Below, piece by piece: positions 1-10,739 of a stretch of 64,000 nucleotides of DNA. The DNA lies in the NCBI GenBank assembly GCA_043228905.1, contig JBHGNT010000010.1:9548001-9612000 (forward strand), written 5' to 3'. How positions within the stretch are numbered: the first letter of the stretch is position 1; every line of letters begins with the position of its first letter. Both the position numbers and the translations under genes were made by a program. The DNA comes from Azolla caroliniana (taxonomy: Eukaryota > Polypodiophyta). A model generated the notes under the pieces. It did no database searches. It was not told the origin of the DNA and worked only from the letters and a program-made list of their open reading frames with translations.

Positions 1-903
1 GACGGAAGGTGACGGAAGCAAAGTGGGTGACCGAAACGAGAACGAGGAAGATTGTAGCGGATGGAGGAGAGACCCCTTGACACCGAGACCAGAGACTACG
101 GCAGTTGCGCCCGAGTGCGGACATAAGACCGGAGAGGTGGGCAGTGGCCGTGAGGAGGCGTGGCCCGGAGCGGGCACATATGAAGAGGATGCGAGGCCCG
201 GAATGGGCATATCCAAAGGTACTAAATAAGAGGCCGGGAGTGGCAAAGAGGAGAGAGTTGGGAACCGACCCGACCGAAAGACGAACTGGTCGATAATCCG
301 ACACGACTGGAAGACGACGCGGAAGAAGTTTGGAGCTGGGGCTGATCAACCGGGCCTGACCGGAAAGGCAGCAGACTCGGCCGGAATTGTTCGGCCGAGC
401 CCGACACGACCGAATACGAATGTGGAAGTAGGCCGACCAAGCCAAAAACCGAACGACCAAGACCAGTCCCAAAAAGGGCTAAGCTGGCCTAATTGGAGAT
501 CATGGCGAGTGAACCGCAACACTCGGTGGGAGGCGGTGAACACGAAGAGGCCAAGCATGCACGAGGAGTACAACTCGGCGGGAGACCGAGAGCGAGAGGA
601 ACCCTCCACACCTATCCTTCAGACTTTGGCGGTTGCGGGTCGACGTGAGACCAAAGAGATGGTGGGTGGCAGCGAGGAGTCGGAAGTCGGAGCGAACAAG
701 GATACTAGAACGGGCATCCGATACGGAATGACGGATGAGCGGGGCCAAGACGATAAACCGGAGCCGGAAGGGGCTATGGCAACGAAGGGAGAAGAGGCTG
801 ACGCGGAGGTCAGGACTACGGCGGAAGAAGCGTGTAACACGAACCATGCATTATGGCGTAAAACGAAGCATGCACTACGGCTGGCGAAGGGCCAACAAGC
901 ACC
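1..903 (+). mobile_element. Internal fragment of gypsy family D (call D1)
   Basis: GC-rich sequence without LTRs. About 780-902 matches the reverse complement of about 52,374-52,490 inside element D4, and other blocks match across 52.5-52.8 kb. Two degenerate copies of the family's repeated peptide are visible (TPRPETTAVAPE near 80-115 and TPILQTLAVAG near 607-640). The family carries gag but no pol. Homology to D4 stops at 903, where the TAGCTAATTAGC array starts, and resumes near 3,531, so 1-903 and 3,531-4,717 may be one element split by 2.6 kb. That joining is inference; the homology is read directly. Confidence 0.7.
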
Positions 904-2240
904 TAGTAGCTAATTAGCTACTGGCAACTAATTAGCTATCCTACTAGCTAATTAGCTATCATAGTAGCTAATTAGCTACTGACATAGTTGTGTAAAGTAG
1001 CTAATAAGCTATCCTAGTAGCTAATTAGCTACTGGCAGCTAATTAGCTGTCCTAGTAGCTAATAAGCTATCCTAGCTATTGCATAGTTGAGAAAGTAGCT
1101 AATTAGCTTTCATTGTAGCTAATTAGCTATCCTAGCTACCACCATAGTTAGTAAAGTAGCTAATTAGCTATCCTAGCTACTACCATAGTTAGTAAAGTAG
1201 CTAATTAGCTATCCTAGCTACTACCATAGTTGAGTAAAGTAGCTAATTAGCTATCCTAGCTACTACCATAGTTGAGTAAAGTAGCTAATTAGCTACCATA
1301 GTAGCTAATTAGCTATCCTAGCTACTACTATAGTTGTGTAAAGTAGCTAATAAGCTATCCTACTAGCTAATTAGCTATCCTAGTAAGTAATTAGCTATGG
1401 TACTAGCTAATTAGCTAGTACTATAGTTGTGTAAAAAAGCTAATTAGGTATCCTACTAGATAATTAGCCACTGGCAACTAATTAGCTATCCTAGTAACTA
1501 ATTAGCTACTGCCATAGTTGTGTAAAGTAGCTAATAAGCTATCCTAGTAGCTAATTAGCTACTAGCAGCTAATTAGCTATCCTAGTAGCTAATTAGCTAT
1601 CCTACTAGCTAATTAGCTAGTACCATAGTTGTGTAAAAAAGCTAATTAGCTATCCTACTAGCTAATTAGCTACTGCCAACTAATTAGCTATCCTAGTAGC
1701 TAATTAGCTATCCTACTAGCTAATTAGCTGCTGGCAACTAATTAGCTATCCTACTAGCGAATTAGCTATCCTAGTAGCTACTGCCATAGTTGTGTAAAGT
1801 AGCTAATAAGCTATCCTAGTAGCTAATTAGCTACTGGCAGCTAATTAGCTATCCTAGTAGCTAATTAGCTACTGGCAGCTAATTAGCTGTCCTAGTAGCT
1901 AATAAGCTATCCTAGCTACTACATAGTTCAGAAAGTAGCTAATTAGCTATCCTAGCTACTACCATAGTTAGTAAAGTAGCTAATTAGCTATCCTAGCTAC
2001 TACCATAGTTAGTAAAGTAGCTAATTAGCTATCCTAGCTACTACCATAGTTGAGTAAAGTAGCTAATTAGCTATCCTAGCTACTACCATAGTTGAGTAAA
2101 GTAGCTAATTAGCTATCCTAACTACTACCATAGTTGAGTAAAGTACCTAATTAGCTATCATACTAGCTAATTAGCTATCGTACTAGCTAATTAGCTATCC
2201 AAGCTTCTACCATAGTTTAGTAAAGTAGCTAATTAGCTAT
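904..2240. repeat. AT-rich satellite built on the palindrome TAGCTAATTAGCTA
   Basis: About 1.34 kb of nearly uninterrupted repeats. The core TAGCTAATTAGCTA is a perfect palindrome, separated by short spacers such as TCC or TGG, or by a longer spacer reading CTACTACCATAGTTGAGTAAA. The longer units (about 41-42 bp) form runs at about 1,140-1,290 and 1,960-2,130. A higher-order period of 840 bp is clear: 1,021-1,080 and 1,861-1,920 differ at one base in 60. No coding potential. It ends just before a plausible 3' splice site at about 2,266, so it may lie in an intron. Confidence 0.95.
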
Positions 2241-2266
2241 CCTAAATAACTGTCATGTTATTGTAG

Positions 2267-2802
2267 AATCTTGTGGATTAAGGACGGCACATGATGTGTC
2301 TGGTGCTGATGATGCTGCAACAGATGAGGATACTACTGCCAATGTGGCTAAAAGTAAGAGTCCTGCTATCACATCTCCTTCAGATCAGCTGCACCCTATT
2401 CTTTTGGAACAGTGTACTGAATTAGGCAACGATGTGAAATGCCATGAAATAGTGGAAACAACATGTAAAACTGAGGTTCACAACAACAGTGTTTATGAAC
2501 ACTTGATGCAACATTTCTTCGAGTCTCAAGACCTTGATTCCACCCCACCGAGCCCAACTACTGAAAATGTCCAAACAGATCCCTCTGTACTTGAAAAGCT
2601 AGTTCAAGAAACGGTTGATGTGCAATTAGCTGCTGAGGCGATGGGAAGGTTGTCGGAGGAGGACACACTTGCGCATTGGGTCCTAGAAGCAAGGCTAAAT
2701 GGGGAACCAACCAGAAAAAGGCTGAAGAAGGGGCCACGATCGGGAACAAGACCAGTTACTCGGTCAAGGGGCCCAGACGTAGTGGAGCGAAATACTGTTT
2801 AG
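2267..2802 (+). CDS. Gene-like exon, acidic protein of unknown function
   Basis: An open frame follows a plausible splice acceptor (TTATTGTAG ending at 2,266) and runs to a TAG at 2,800-2,802. No convincing ATG is present, so the start is probably in an upstream exon beyond the satellite. The product (about 178 residues) is Ser/Thr/Asp/Glu-rich, has a helical stretch (SVLEKLVQETVDVQLAAEAM) and ends in a basic nuclear-signal-like cluster (TRKRLKKGPRSGTRPVTRSR). I recognise no domain. Base composition is ordinary, unlike the GC-rich retroelement on either side. It could be a host gene exon, a captured fragment or part of an unfamiliar transposon. The stop may be real or may be read-through past an unseen donor. 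Confidence 0.4.
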
Positions 2803-3051
2803 TTGGATATGATTGTTAGCTTAGGGATTTTGCTAGGGTTTTATGAAGTTTTACTATCCTGTTGGACAAGTAAAACCTCAGATTGGTTGTTGCTTGATCC
2901 ACATTATGTAATGGAACTCTATGATGTTTTTCCAAGATAATTTGAAGAGTGTTGTTCTATGACTGAAACTCTTTGATGTTCAGGATATTGTTTTGTGAGA
3001 CTATTAGTTACTTTGTGAGTGTGAATATGTTGGTGTTTTCTGATGTTGCAG
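2803..3051 (+). other. Gap between the two exon-like frames, probably intron or UTR
   Basis: T-rich, with no frame. It ends in a good acceptor (TTTTCTGATGTTGCAG at 3,051). It may be an intron joining the flanking frames, but no donor is obvious after 2,802. Confidence 0.35.
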
Positions 3052-3530
3052 AGTCTAAAGGGTTTGATTCTATTGCTCGTAAGGCCAATGGCAGTGTGGA
3101 TATTGTTGATGTTGCGGCATGTTTAAAGGGCCCCATCTTGAAAGTAGATGTAGCAACTGACACAAGTGATCTGGTCACACAAGTTGATCAAGCATGTAGC
3201 ACGGATGACTTGGTGTTGCAGGTAGATGCAGCATGTAGCACGGATGACTTGGTGTTGCAGGTAGATGCAGCATGTGATACCAGTGGACTGATATCAAGCA
3301 GATCAGTAGCTACATGCACTGAGGTAATCCAAGGATTGATAACTAAGTCGACAAAACAAGAGCACCAGAATGTGAAGCTATGCCCAACACAGTCGACTAG
3401 GGGTTTAAAGAGGAAAAGGACACCAGTTGTGTCAGCCGAACCTGAGCTGATTGAGATTGATCGTATCCTACCAGAAAATGGTGTAACAGCGGCTCAGTTT
3501 CAGGAATGGAAACCTAATGTGGCCGCGTAA
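3052..3530 (+). CDS. Gene-like exon with four 13-residue repeats
   Basis: Opens after the acceptor at 3,051 and reaches TAA at 3,528-3,530. It contains four tandem 13-residue repeats at 3,144-3,299 (VDVATDTSDLVTQ, then VDQACSTDDLVLQ, VDAACSTDDLVLQ and VDAACDTSGLISS), i.e. 39-bp DNA repeats, two of them almost identical. A basic patch (LKRKR) follows. Composition and style resemble the exon at 2,267-2,802, so the two may belong to one gene for a nuclear protein. The last codons touch GC-rich family D sequence at about 3,531, so the true C-terminus may have been cut off. Function unknown. Confidence 0.4.
3144..3299 (+). repeat. Four 39-bp in-frame tandem repeats
   Basis: Four units start at 3,144, 3,183, 3,222 and 3,261, each encoding a variant of VDxACSTDDLVLQ. 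Units 2 and 3 are nearly identical, suggesting recent slippage. The length is a multiple of three, so the frame is kept. Confidence 0.9.
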
Positions 3531-4007
3531 GGGCCGAGCGACGGGCACGAGGATGATCGACGACGAAGCTCGGCGCGTGACAGTGTTGAGTCGAGGAAGC
3601 GGCCGAGGCAAGACAAGAGTGGACGAAGAGCACACTGTGCAATATCCGGCAAACAGTCGGGAAGAACGAGGACTCAGTCCAAGGTCTCGCGTGGAAAACG
3701 AAGGAAGCCAAAGAGAGGTGTGCGAAGACCAGGTCTGGCGGATCGGGCGGAGACGGTGGTTCGGCGAACTCCGTCGAGTATGGTGGATCGGATGGAGCCG
3801 ACGGTTCGAGAGCATACGGCGGCGGGTATGGCGGACCGGGAGGCTACAGTGGTCCATGTGGGAAGGATGGGCTTGCTCGAAGTGGAAGACGAAATCGGGC
3901 AAAGTTGACAAGGACGCTAAGGACTCGGTAGATCACCACGGCCAAAAATCTCACCTCTTTCCCCTTCTTGGCACATACCGGTGGATGTGCGGTTTGGTGG
4001 GGGCGGA
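3531..4007 (+). mobile_element. 3' internal tail of family D element D1
   Basis: GC-rich. The stretch ATGGTGGATCGGATGGAGCC onward matches the reverse complement of D4 at about 51,480-51,700. It ends in a polypurine-tract-like run (GGTGGGGGCGGA) directly before the LTR. No intact frame. Confidence 0.75.
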
Positions 4008-4717
4008 TGTCGTGAAGATTTTCGTCCATAGGGGGAAAACCGAGCGGAGTGAGCAAAACCGGGGTGTGCAACGTTGCACACGCACATGATGTATTTGTAA
4101 AATATTAATAAGAACAAAATTGTAAGAAATGCACCACAAGATTCCTAAAATGTGAATGTGATGTGCACTTACGTGCACATCCACATGAGAAAGAGAGGGG
4201 TACGTAGGAGTACGAGGTGAGTAATGGGCATAGTAGTATGTGCGAGGAGTGGGAGTTAAGGCCCCATCAATCCCTCTTCCAAGAATCTAAGCAAATATCC
4301 CCCATTGAATGAAGGGGATATTTAGTTTCTCTTTTTTGTAACGGCTTCCTCTCCTTATGCTATAAAAGGAGAGGAAGGGGCACCATTGAGGGGTTGCCTA
4401 TTTTGAGTAAGAAGAGGTATACCACTTAGGTCGAGAGTATCTATTCGGTTTAGGGTTTCTTCATTTCTTTCTTTACTTATCCTATTAGGGTTTACATTCT
4501 ACTCATGTCTTAAGTCCGGCCCACGCGGCCGCGGTTGTAATATCATTGAGGCTTTCATGTCCATAATATACATAACTTCTTGAATCTTGTCTCTTTCTAC
4601 TTCCTCTACCGTGTTAATCTCTTCCGCTTTGCTCATACCCGTCTTCCCATCTACTCCCTAGTCCAAGACCCCCGTGGTCCCGCCTTATTCTACACGCACG
4701 CGCGTAGTAACGCGACA
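4008..4717 (+). mobile_element. 3' LTR of family D element D1
   Basis: 710 bp, starting TGTCGTGAAG after the purine tract and ending CGCGACA, so the termini form a short inverted repeat TGTCG/CGACA. A TATA-like GCTATAAAAGGAG lies at about 4,360. The tail AAGACCCCCGTGGTCCCGCC plus ACACGCACGCGCG is shared with the LTRs ending at 33,557, 42,802 and 46,752. No primer site follows, so this is a 3' LTR. Confidence 0.85.
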
Positions 4718-5231
4718 ACATAACTTGAAGTTCGCAAAAGGACTCTATCATATGCCTCCAAAGATCCATGTCGCGCATCAACTGATGCTGCTAGCTGAAG
4801 GCTCTCTAGAGTTCCTTGTTCTCTGGTTGGAGTTCGATGAGCTCGTCATTTCGAGTGCAAAGCACTTGCGTAGTGTTGCGGCCGATTCTTCCTTTGCTGT
4901 CCAAATAATTGTTGCTGCCTGCTCCTTTGCCAGAAGCGCTTTTGGTTGTATTCCTCCACCTTCACTTTTAAAGTCGTTTCAAGCTGCTCCCGCAATTCGA
5001 CTTCTCTTTTCTATGATTATTGTAGGGCTTCACGGAGTTGATCAAGTTTGGCTAGGACCTCCTGTTGGCATTTTTGGCCTTCTAGGTAATCATCGTCTGT
5101 GCTTCCAATTCTTCTGCAAGGTTGTCAGGCGAGGGCGATGTCGTGGTGGTGGTGAGGGGTGTTTCTTAGCTGGGGACGTTAGCTGATCTTGTGAGGAGGT
5201 TGTCTTGACTATGGATGTCGCTCTCATACCA
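4718..5231 (-). pseudogene. Decayed retroelement leader/gag with coiled-coil stretch
   Basis: Read on the minus strand from a primer-binding site (TGGTATGAGAG, about 5,221-5,231, close to the TGGTATCAGAG copia type). Fragments such as KREVELREQLETTLKVKVEEY suggest a coiled coil, interrupted by several stops. The other strand's long frame (4,674-5,186) is judged a shadow. Family uncertain. Confidence 0.4.
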
Positions 5232-5500
5232 TGTAAACGGAATGATGCAGAAGCTTAAACAATAGACACTGAATACAACTGGCTCAACTGGACAACGGGA
5301 AACAAAACTTAAGAAAATACATAGATAGGTTTATAGTATATAGGAGCGGGAGAGATAGAGAGAGTTTTGGGAAACAAGTCCTTCTAGATGGGACCTGTTG
5401 TACAGCCGGCCTCGTCCGGATCGGTCGGAAGACATGAGATAAGCATTCGGAATTCGGATCCAGAAAGCATCTAGAAACCCGATCGAGCCGTAACTTATTA
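5232..5500 (-). mobile_element. Partial 5' LTR of a minus-strand element
   Basis: Starts on the plus strand with TGTAAACGG immediately next to the primer site, so the minus-strand LTR ends CCGTTTACA. The upstream limit is unclear because another LTR remnant abuts near 5,500. Confidence 0.45.
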
Positions 5501-5504
5501 GAGG

Positions 5505-5815
5505 CTATATTTGTAAATAACCATTACAACGTATAAGTATATATATACTTAGGGCTAACATGTTAGTTGTGTCATTGTAAAGTTAGTTATCACTATACTG
5601 AGGGAGAGACTGAGAGTGAGTGAGAGTAAACTCTGGTTTGACGAAGAGGAGCATAAGGTTGTTGCCTTATAGTCTCCTGTGTACTTCTTCTCCCACCCTA
5701 GTGATTATTTGGAGTTTGTGGAGTCCCATGGTTTTTTCCCTTTCAGGGTTTTCCACGTTAATATCTTGTGTCACTGTGTCGTATCATCTCTGTGTTTAGA
5801 ACTTTTTTTTGTGTG
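5505..5815 (+). mobile_element. Fragment of a copia LTR resembling family A
   Basis: Shares the layout of family A LTRs: TAAATAACCATTACAACGTA, then CTTAGGGC, and later TTTCAGGGTTTTCCACGTTA, compared with 19.4-19.7 kb. No clean ends; truncated and diverged. Confidence 0.5.
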
Positions 5816-6472
5816 CTTGAAGTTCGGTTGTGGTTGAACCCATTTACCTTTGAGAGAGCAAAAAAGATAAATTCAATTCAAAATAATCAAAACTTTGTAC
5901 ATGCAAATGTGCTTAGAGAGCACTCTTATAAATGAGCTATTGACACTGACTCCTAGAATTATTCCTATCTATTAAAAGGGGACCGTAGGCTTCTAATGGC
6001 TTGTCGGCTCCCAACTTCTCCAACCGATCTGGGCCTAGCCAATCGGTCTTCATCCGATCAGGCACTCAACTTATTTGGACGATCTGGCCCATGTTGAACT
6101 TGCTTCTCAACGACGATGATCAACACAAAACAAGGATGGAAGGTCTTAGTGGAGTGACAAGAGAACTTCATGGAGCTTGCACAAATATGAGAGTTTAGAT
6201 CGGTGATGGCTAATTGGACCAACAATTCTTTGTGTAAAGTTCAACGACACATTTTGTCATTCTTGTAGACCCGTATATCATGACAATTCGTATGGTTACA
6301 ATAACAATTTTCTTTTTGAAGCCTTGAATTAAAATGGACGAGAAAATTTTACTTGGTCCTATGGATATGAGATCTCCATACGAAGTTAATGATGGAGAAC
6401 TATTAACAATTCCCCATAGATGCAACCCTCTTACTTATGTAGGTATTATGGTACTATGTTATGGTGTTATAC
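5816..6472. other. No gene recognised
   Basis: About 650 bp of mixed sequence with only short frames. Some stretches (GTCGGCTCCC, GCCAATCGGTC) resemble copia LTR debris, but I cannot assign them. Confidence 0.4.
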
Positions 6473-7162
6473 TGAAAGGATAGGATCATAGATCTATGAG
6501 AAATAGTAGGCAAAGACTTTGCACAACGCGGAAAAATAGAAATATAATAGAGCACAAAGATTGCACAGAGTGCACAATATTTTACGTGGAAACCTTAAAA
6601 CAGGGGAAAACCATGGGCAACAGAGAATCACTATAACAGAGATATACAAGGGAAGAACAGATTACAACACTCACGTTATAGAGTGTATGAGCCACACAAG
6701 GCTCTTGGCATCTCGTATCACACAACTATGGCGCCGCTCACACTCTCGCGCCTCTCTTCCTCTTGCTTTGTTACTCTCACACTTCTTCTTCACCCATATG
6801 TAGAAGCTCTAACTTGCATACATACCATGAGGTTTGCCCTAGGTGTATTTATACTCATACACAATATGGGCTATTTACAGATATAGCTGTTATTATTATT
6901 AGACAATAATAATAATAGTCCTTAATCAGTTAACTGACTGGCCCGACTAGCCTACTCCCATGTCGGCTATCCAGTCAACCTGATCTAGCCAGTCTTGTCT
7001 TCTACTTGGATCATCTATCCAATATTGTCAACTCTCCGCGTCGACTCTCCCAATCAACCCTCCATGTCGATTTTCCTAGTCGACTCTTCCTTGGCCCAAC
7101 TAGTCGGCTATTCCTTGTTTCCGACTGTCGACTTCTCCCATAGGAGGGACATATTCCTAACA
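6473..7162 (-). mobile_element. Solo LTR of copia family A, with TSD
   Basis: 690 bp. On the minus strand it begins TGTTAGGAATATGTCCCTCC, as in the LTRs at 19,114 and 23,068, and ends CCTTTCA. It is flanked by a perfect 5-bp duplication TATAC (6,468-6,472 and 7,163-7,167). No internal sequence is attached, as expected after LTR-LTR recombination. Confidence 0.9.
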
Positions 7163-7167
7163 TATAC

Positions 7168-7961
7168 TTTGTGATGATGTTCTTGAGATCTTAACATAAG
7201 AAGCTAACATGTGTAATACTAAAACAAGTCGGAAGAATTGTTTTGTCTTGACAACATGTCTCCACATTTGGGGTGAATTCACCAGAAAGCTTTGTTAACA
7301 TTTATACCCTAGAATCTATTACATTTGGTATGATGCCTAAATCACAACATAATATGTAACTTATATTCCTAGTTTATTAAGAAATTATGTCATACTCTAT
7401 CTAAATGCATTGATGCCTAAATCACTATATATTATACAATTATACTAAGAACATATTAAGAAATGATATTGTACTTAAGGTCGTATATATTATTTTGGGG
7501 CCCACTCTACTTTAAGGATCAATATATATAGGCATGTTACATGTGACAAATGGTCATGTAACTAAGTCACCCTTGAGCTTCACACATGGTTGGAGTGCTT
7601 GAATACAAATATATCACATTGAATATAATATATATATCCAAGCATAAGATGCACACAATCCCATTTAATACGTAGGGTAAGTGTTGGGACGAGGGTCTTG
7701 TAGTGTTTGATTGACCTTGTAGAGAAGTTTTCCTACCACAACATCGCTGACCCTTAACATAGGTACATTTGCACAAAAATAATTACCAACATGTATCAGC
7801 TGAAAAGGCTAACGAGATGTGCATGTATGTTATTGCTTTGGAGACATGAATTGAACATTGGAATGACAACGAGCGTGTTCACGTCCGAGTTATCCCGGAG
7901 AGACAAACATACTCAAGATTCCGTTCGGTTCGGGGAGGGATCGCAAGAGCTGCTGAGTGGG
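7168..7961. other. Intergenic, AT-rich; nothing recognised
   Basis: Low-GC sequence upstream of the host gene. The frame at 7,567-7,776 (minus) has no recognisable features. Confidence 0.5.
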
Positions 7962-7971
7962 TTATAAAAAT
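7962..7971 (+). promoter_or_regulatory. Candidate TATA box for the 8.2-kb gene
   Basis: TTATAAAAAT lies about 200 bp upstream of the chosen ATG, leaving room for a 5' UTR of roughly 170 nt that includes the GA microsatellite. Position and sequence are the only support. Confidence 0.4.
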
Positions 7972-8114
7972 CTCGATCAAATGGACGGCATGTTTCGGGC
8001 AAAGACTAGCCGAACCCGGACGATCCGGGTTGGTTTGCTCCCCATGGTTCTTCTACATGTGAAGGGGCCATGATATACAGATATATATGTGTGCGTCTGC
8101 GTGAGGAGGATAAG

Positions 8115-8118
<4 letters not shown>

Positions 8119-8159
<41 letters not shown>
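8119..8159 (+). repeat. (GA)n microsatellite in the putative 5' UTR
   Basis: About 20 GA units directly upstream of the ATG at 8,172. GA/CT tracts are common in plant 5' UTRs; length here is probably polymorphic. Confidence 0.9.
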
Positions 8160-8165
<6 letters not shown>

Positions 8166-8171
8166 AGGGCG

Positions 8172-8810
8172 ATGGATCCTATGGACTTGCTGCTGATGAT
8201 GCAGCAACATGAGCATGAGCATGAAGAAAGGTCTTATGGTGGTGCAGAGGGAAGTAGAAAGTCTCCTTACATCATGCCCCACAACCTCTTGGGCCTCAAC
8301 GGCCTCACCGCCATGGAAGGTGCCATGGATACTGCCACTGCAGCCACAGCCCTGATGCTCATGGACCAAGCAGTGCAAGAAGAAGAAGAAGAAGAAGATC
8401 AAAGCATCTCCATGGCCCGCCGCCATCTCCTCCACTTTCAATCATCCAGCTCCTCCTCCTCCTCCTCCAGTGGCCGTGCCAAGGTGGCCCGCCTCGAAGC
8501 AGCCCTGGAGGCCAAGGTCGTCCAAGTCATTGTTTCCGGAGAGTTCGAAACCCTACTTCAACCTAACTCAGGGAAATCTGTCCCCGTCGCCGGCCACCAT
8601 GTATGTGTCTCATTCCATGATGATGCCTCCACGGGCCAACGCGTGTGGGAGTGGCATGGCCACATCCTTTCCCTCCATGATGATTACCATGACCATGAAG
8701 ATGCCTCATATTCCCCTCAGTATGTCTATGGAAACTTCTTTCAGCCTTTGGCACAGACATGCACAACCAACAAGGTGAAGAAGGTAAATAATGGCAACAG
8801 GATAGGATAG
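8172..8810 (+). CDS. Plant-specific conserved protein, function unknown
   Basis: 212 residues. I start at 8,172 (MDPMDLLLMM) because upstream in-frame codons only translate the GA microsatellite. The N-terminal half is low complexity: HEHEHEE, a glutamate run (residues 70-75) and ten serines (91-100). The ordered core is about residues 107-192, with RLEAALEAKVVQVIVSGEFE, then HHVCVSF, RVWEWHGHI and YVYGNFF. From memory this core resembles a family of uncharacterised land-plant proteins; I cannot name a member or a reaction. No signal peptide or membrane segment. It has no internal stops and is the only gene-like frame in the window without retroelement features. A further exon replacing the weak tail (KVKKVNNGNRIG) is possible. 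Confidence 0.7.
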   Translation: MDPMDLLLMMQQHEHEHEERSYGGAEGSRKSPYIMPHNLLGLNGLTAMEGAMDTATAATALMLMDQAVQEEEEEEDQSISMARRHLLHFQSSSSSSSSSSGRAKVARLEAALEAKVVQVIVSGEFETLLQPNSGKSVPVAGHHVCVSFHDDASTGQRVWEWHGHILSLHDDYHDHEDASYSPQYVYGNFFQPLAQTCTTNKVKKVNNGNRIG

Positions 8811-8970
8811 ATCGGAATGCCGTTCCTGATAGTTCAGCATCACAATGCTGGCCTCCCCTTCTTTTGAAATGACATGCAATGGGGAGTCATAAATCTCGGA
8901 AAGCATGTGCTGCTGGTCTGTGGTACCTAATCAAAACAAGTTCAATATATATTGCTCTGTGATGAGGCAG

Positions 8971-9357
8971 TCAAGGGAGAAGTCCGGCTATGTGATGAGA
9001 CTTGCCTTGCCTTTGTAGTAAAAAAATATGTATGGCTTGGATTTCTGTGAGTAACTCTATAATTTGATCAAGAGTGTCTTTTGTGAGAACCTTGTAATTG
9101 TGTTTGCTGTGTGAAGGTGATATAGATTGTTGACGCATTGCATTGCGACACGGTTCTGGCTTCTGTGGAAGCTTTTTCAACAACTCTCTATGTTTTATTG
9201 CTTTGCATGACTCTGCAAAAATCCACAAACCAACCGGGCATGCAACTTTGTTGTCCGGCATCAGCACTATGATAATCATTGTCTCATCAACAGCTAACAC
9301 TTTCTTATCCAAGGACAAAACTAAGTGTATTTGGCGGAAAATGTGCTCTAGTGTCAT
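8971..9357 (-). CDS. Hypothetical frame, weak
   Basis: 128 codons on the minus strand, converging on the host gene. It has alternating hydrophobic and polar stretches (FRQIHLVLSLDKKVLAVDET) with no motif I recognise. It could be an exon, retroelement debris or chance. Confidence 0.2.
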   Translation of the reverse strand: MTLEHIFRQIHLVLSLDKKVLAVDETMIIIVLMPDNKVACPVGLWIFAESCKAIKHRELLKKLPQKPEPCRNAMRQQSISPSHSKHNYKVLTKDTLDQIIELLTEIQAIHIFLLQRQGKSHHIAGLLP

Positions 9358-9530
9358 ACTACCTCTATGGCCAATTACTCGGTCACAACTACACCTCTGT
9401 TAGTATTATGATCTTTACATAAACATAGTGTAGCTTTTATAAATATAAGTTCGTATTACAAGAAGGTGATAATACAAAACCACGCAATCTCAACTACTTC
9501 ATTAGTGGCGATTTGTAGGAATCAATGATG

Positions 9531-9775
9531 GCTCGGGTCAAGCCTAAACTGGACCGCAGTTCAGTTCGGTTTAGGCTTGAGCTTCGTTAACCGGTTTGAG
9601 CTCGGTTTGGTATTGCTCAAACTAGTTACCAAGCCGGTTAAGGCTTAATTGGCTAACCTAAACCGGTTTAGGCTTAACCGGTTCGTTTCAGGTTTTGAAA
9701 CCCCAAAACTGGTTTAGGCTTAACTGGTTTGGTTTGGACAAGGCCAAACTGGTTAAGCCGAAACCGAACCGTTGT
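9531..9775. repeat. Degenerate AACCGGTTT-type repeat
   Basis: Many copies of AACCGGTT and its variants (GGTTTAGGCTTAACCGG, GGTTTGAGCTCGG) in about 245 bp. The core is palindromic. Not coding. Confidence 0.8.
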
Positions 9776-10739
9776 CGATTCCTAGTACTAGATGAAATAA
9801 ACCTATCTCTTCTTGGGAAAATTTCCAAATCCATCTCAAATGTTGTAATACTACAATGTCCCCATACAACATAATCATGAAAATGGTAAAATCAACGTTC
9901 ATTTCAACCTCCGTATTTGTTGTTGTACCCCACAACGTCCGTTAGACAAGAACCTATTTCTCAGGTTGCAATTATACTACATGCCCCAATACCTAAGATA
10001 GTCAAACACTACCTAACTATATGATGGGGTAGGTAGTGTTTTACACCATCTACGGTGACGAACTAGCGGCATTAAAGATGATGTGGCAAGATGCTAAAAT
10101 GTCAAAATTGAAATATTACATGGCAAATATTAACCCCCAATACAAGGAAAATATGCTAGAATGTATCCAATCGCATCTCACTACCCCCATTAGCATAGGC
10201 TCTCAGAGAGTCGTAACAATTCTTTGAACTCACTCATTCAAGTAAGGTGTGGATGTAGCAGCATGGCCTGATCACACAAACATGAAGATATTCAAGGTAT
10301 GCCATGAAAACCTACCTAAGGATTAATATCACTTCCTTATGTATGATTTAATTGCATGTGAAAGCATTGTTGATATCCCAATTACAATGTAACTCCCAAA
10401 AATGTAAGAACTCAATTTCATTACACTCCATCTTTCCTTTATTTTAGAGCTAAAGGGATGAAACCATGCAATGATGATATAGTATTTGTGGTGACATGTA
10501 GCAAACACATACCACCTCTCAAAACCAATATAACCAAGGGGTATTACTACATGTAGCAAGCATATACCTGCTTCCAATGTTGGCATTGATAAAGGAGTAT
10601 TACATGTTGGCCTCAATAGCTATGTCTTGCAACTTTTCCAAAATAAACCCATAATTTCGGGGACCAAATAACAATATTTTAGCATCGCAAAGGAATACAT
10701 CTCAATCCAGCAAAGACATGAGTTGTCTCGGAATATCTG
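9776..10739. other. No gene recognised
   Basis: Only short frames (for example 10,036-10,227 plus), none with a recognisable domain. It may include decayed 5' parts of the gypsy copy that becomes recognisable after 10.74 kb. Confidence 0.4.

Noticed and set aside
904-2240. CRISPR-like or centromere-like array
   Set aside because: Repeats are short palindromes with near-identical spacers in a plant genome. No unique spacers, and no evidence for centromere function from one short array.
4674-5186. 170-codon plus-strand frame with hydrophobic stretches
   Set aside because: It starts inside the family D LTR and overlaps a minus-strand retroelement leader with a primer site; the other strand explains the sequence better.
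8971-9403. Two opposing frames downstream of the host gene as a second gene
   Set aside because: No recognisable motif, no splice or start context; kept only as a low-confidence entry on the minus strand.
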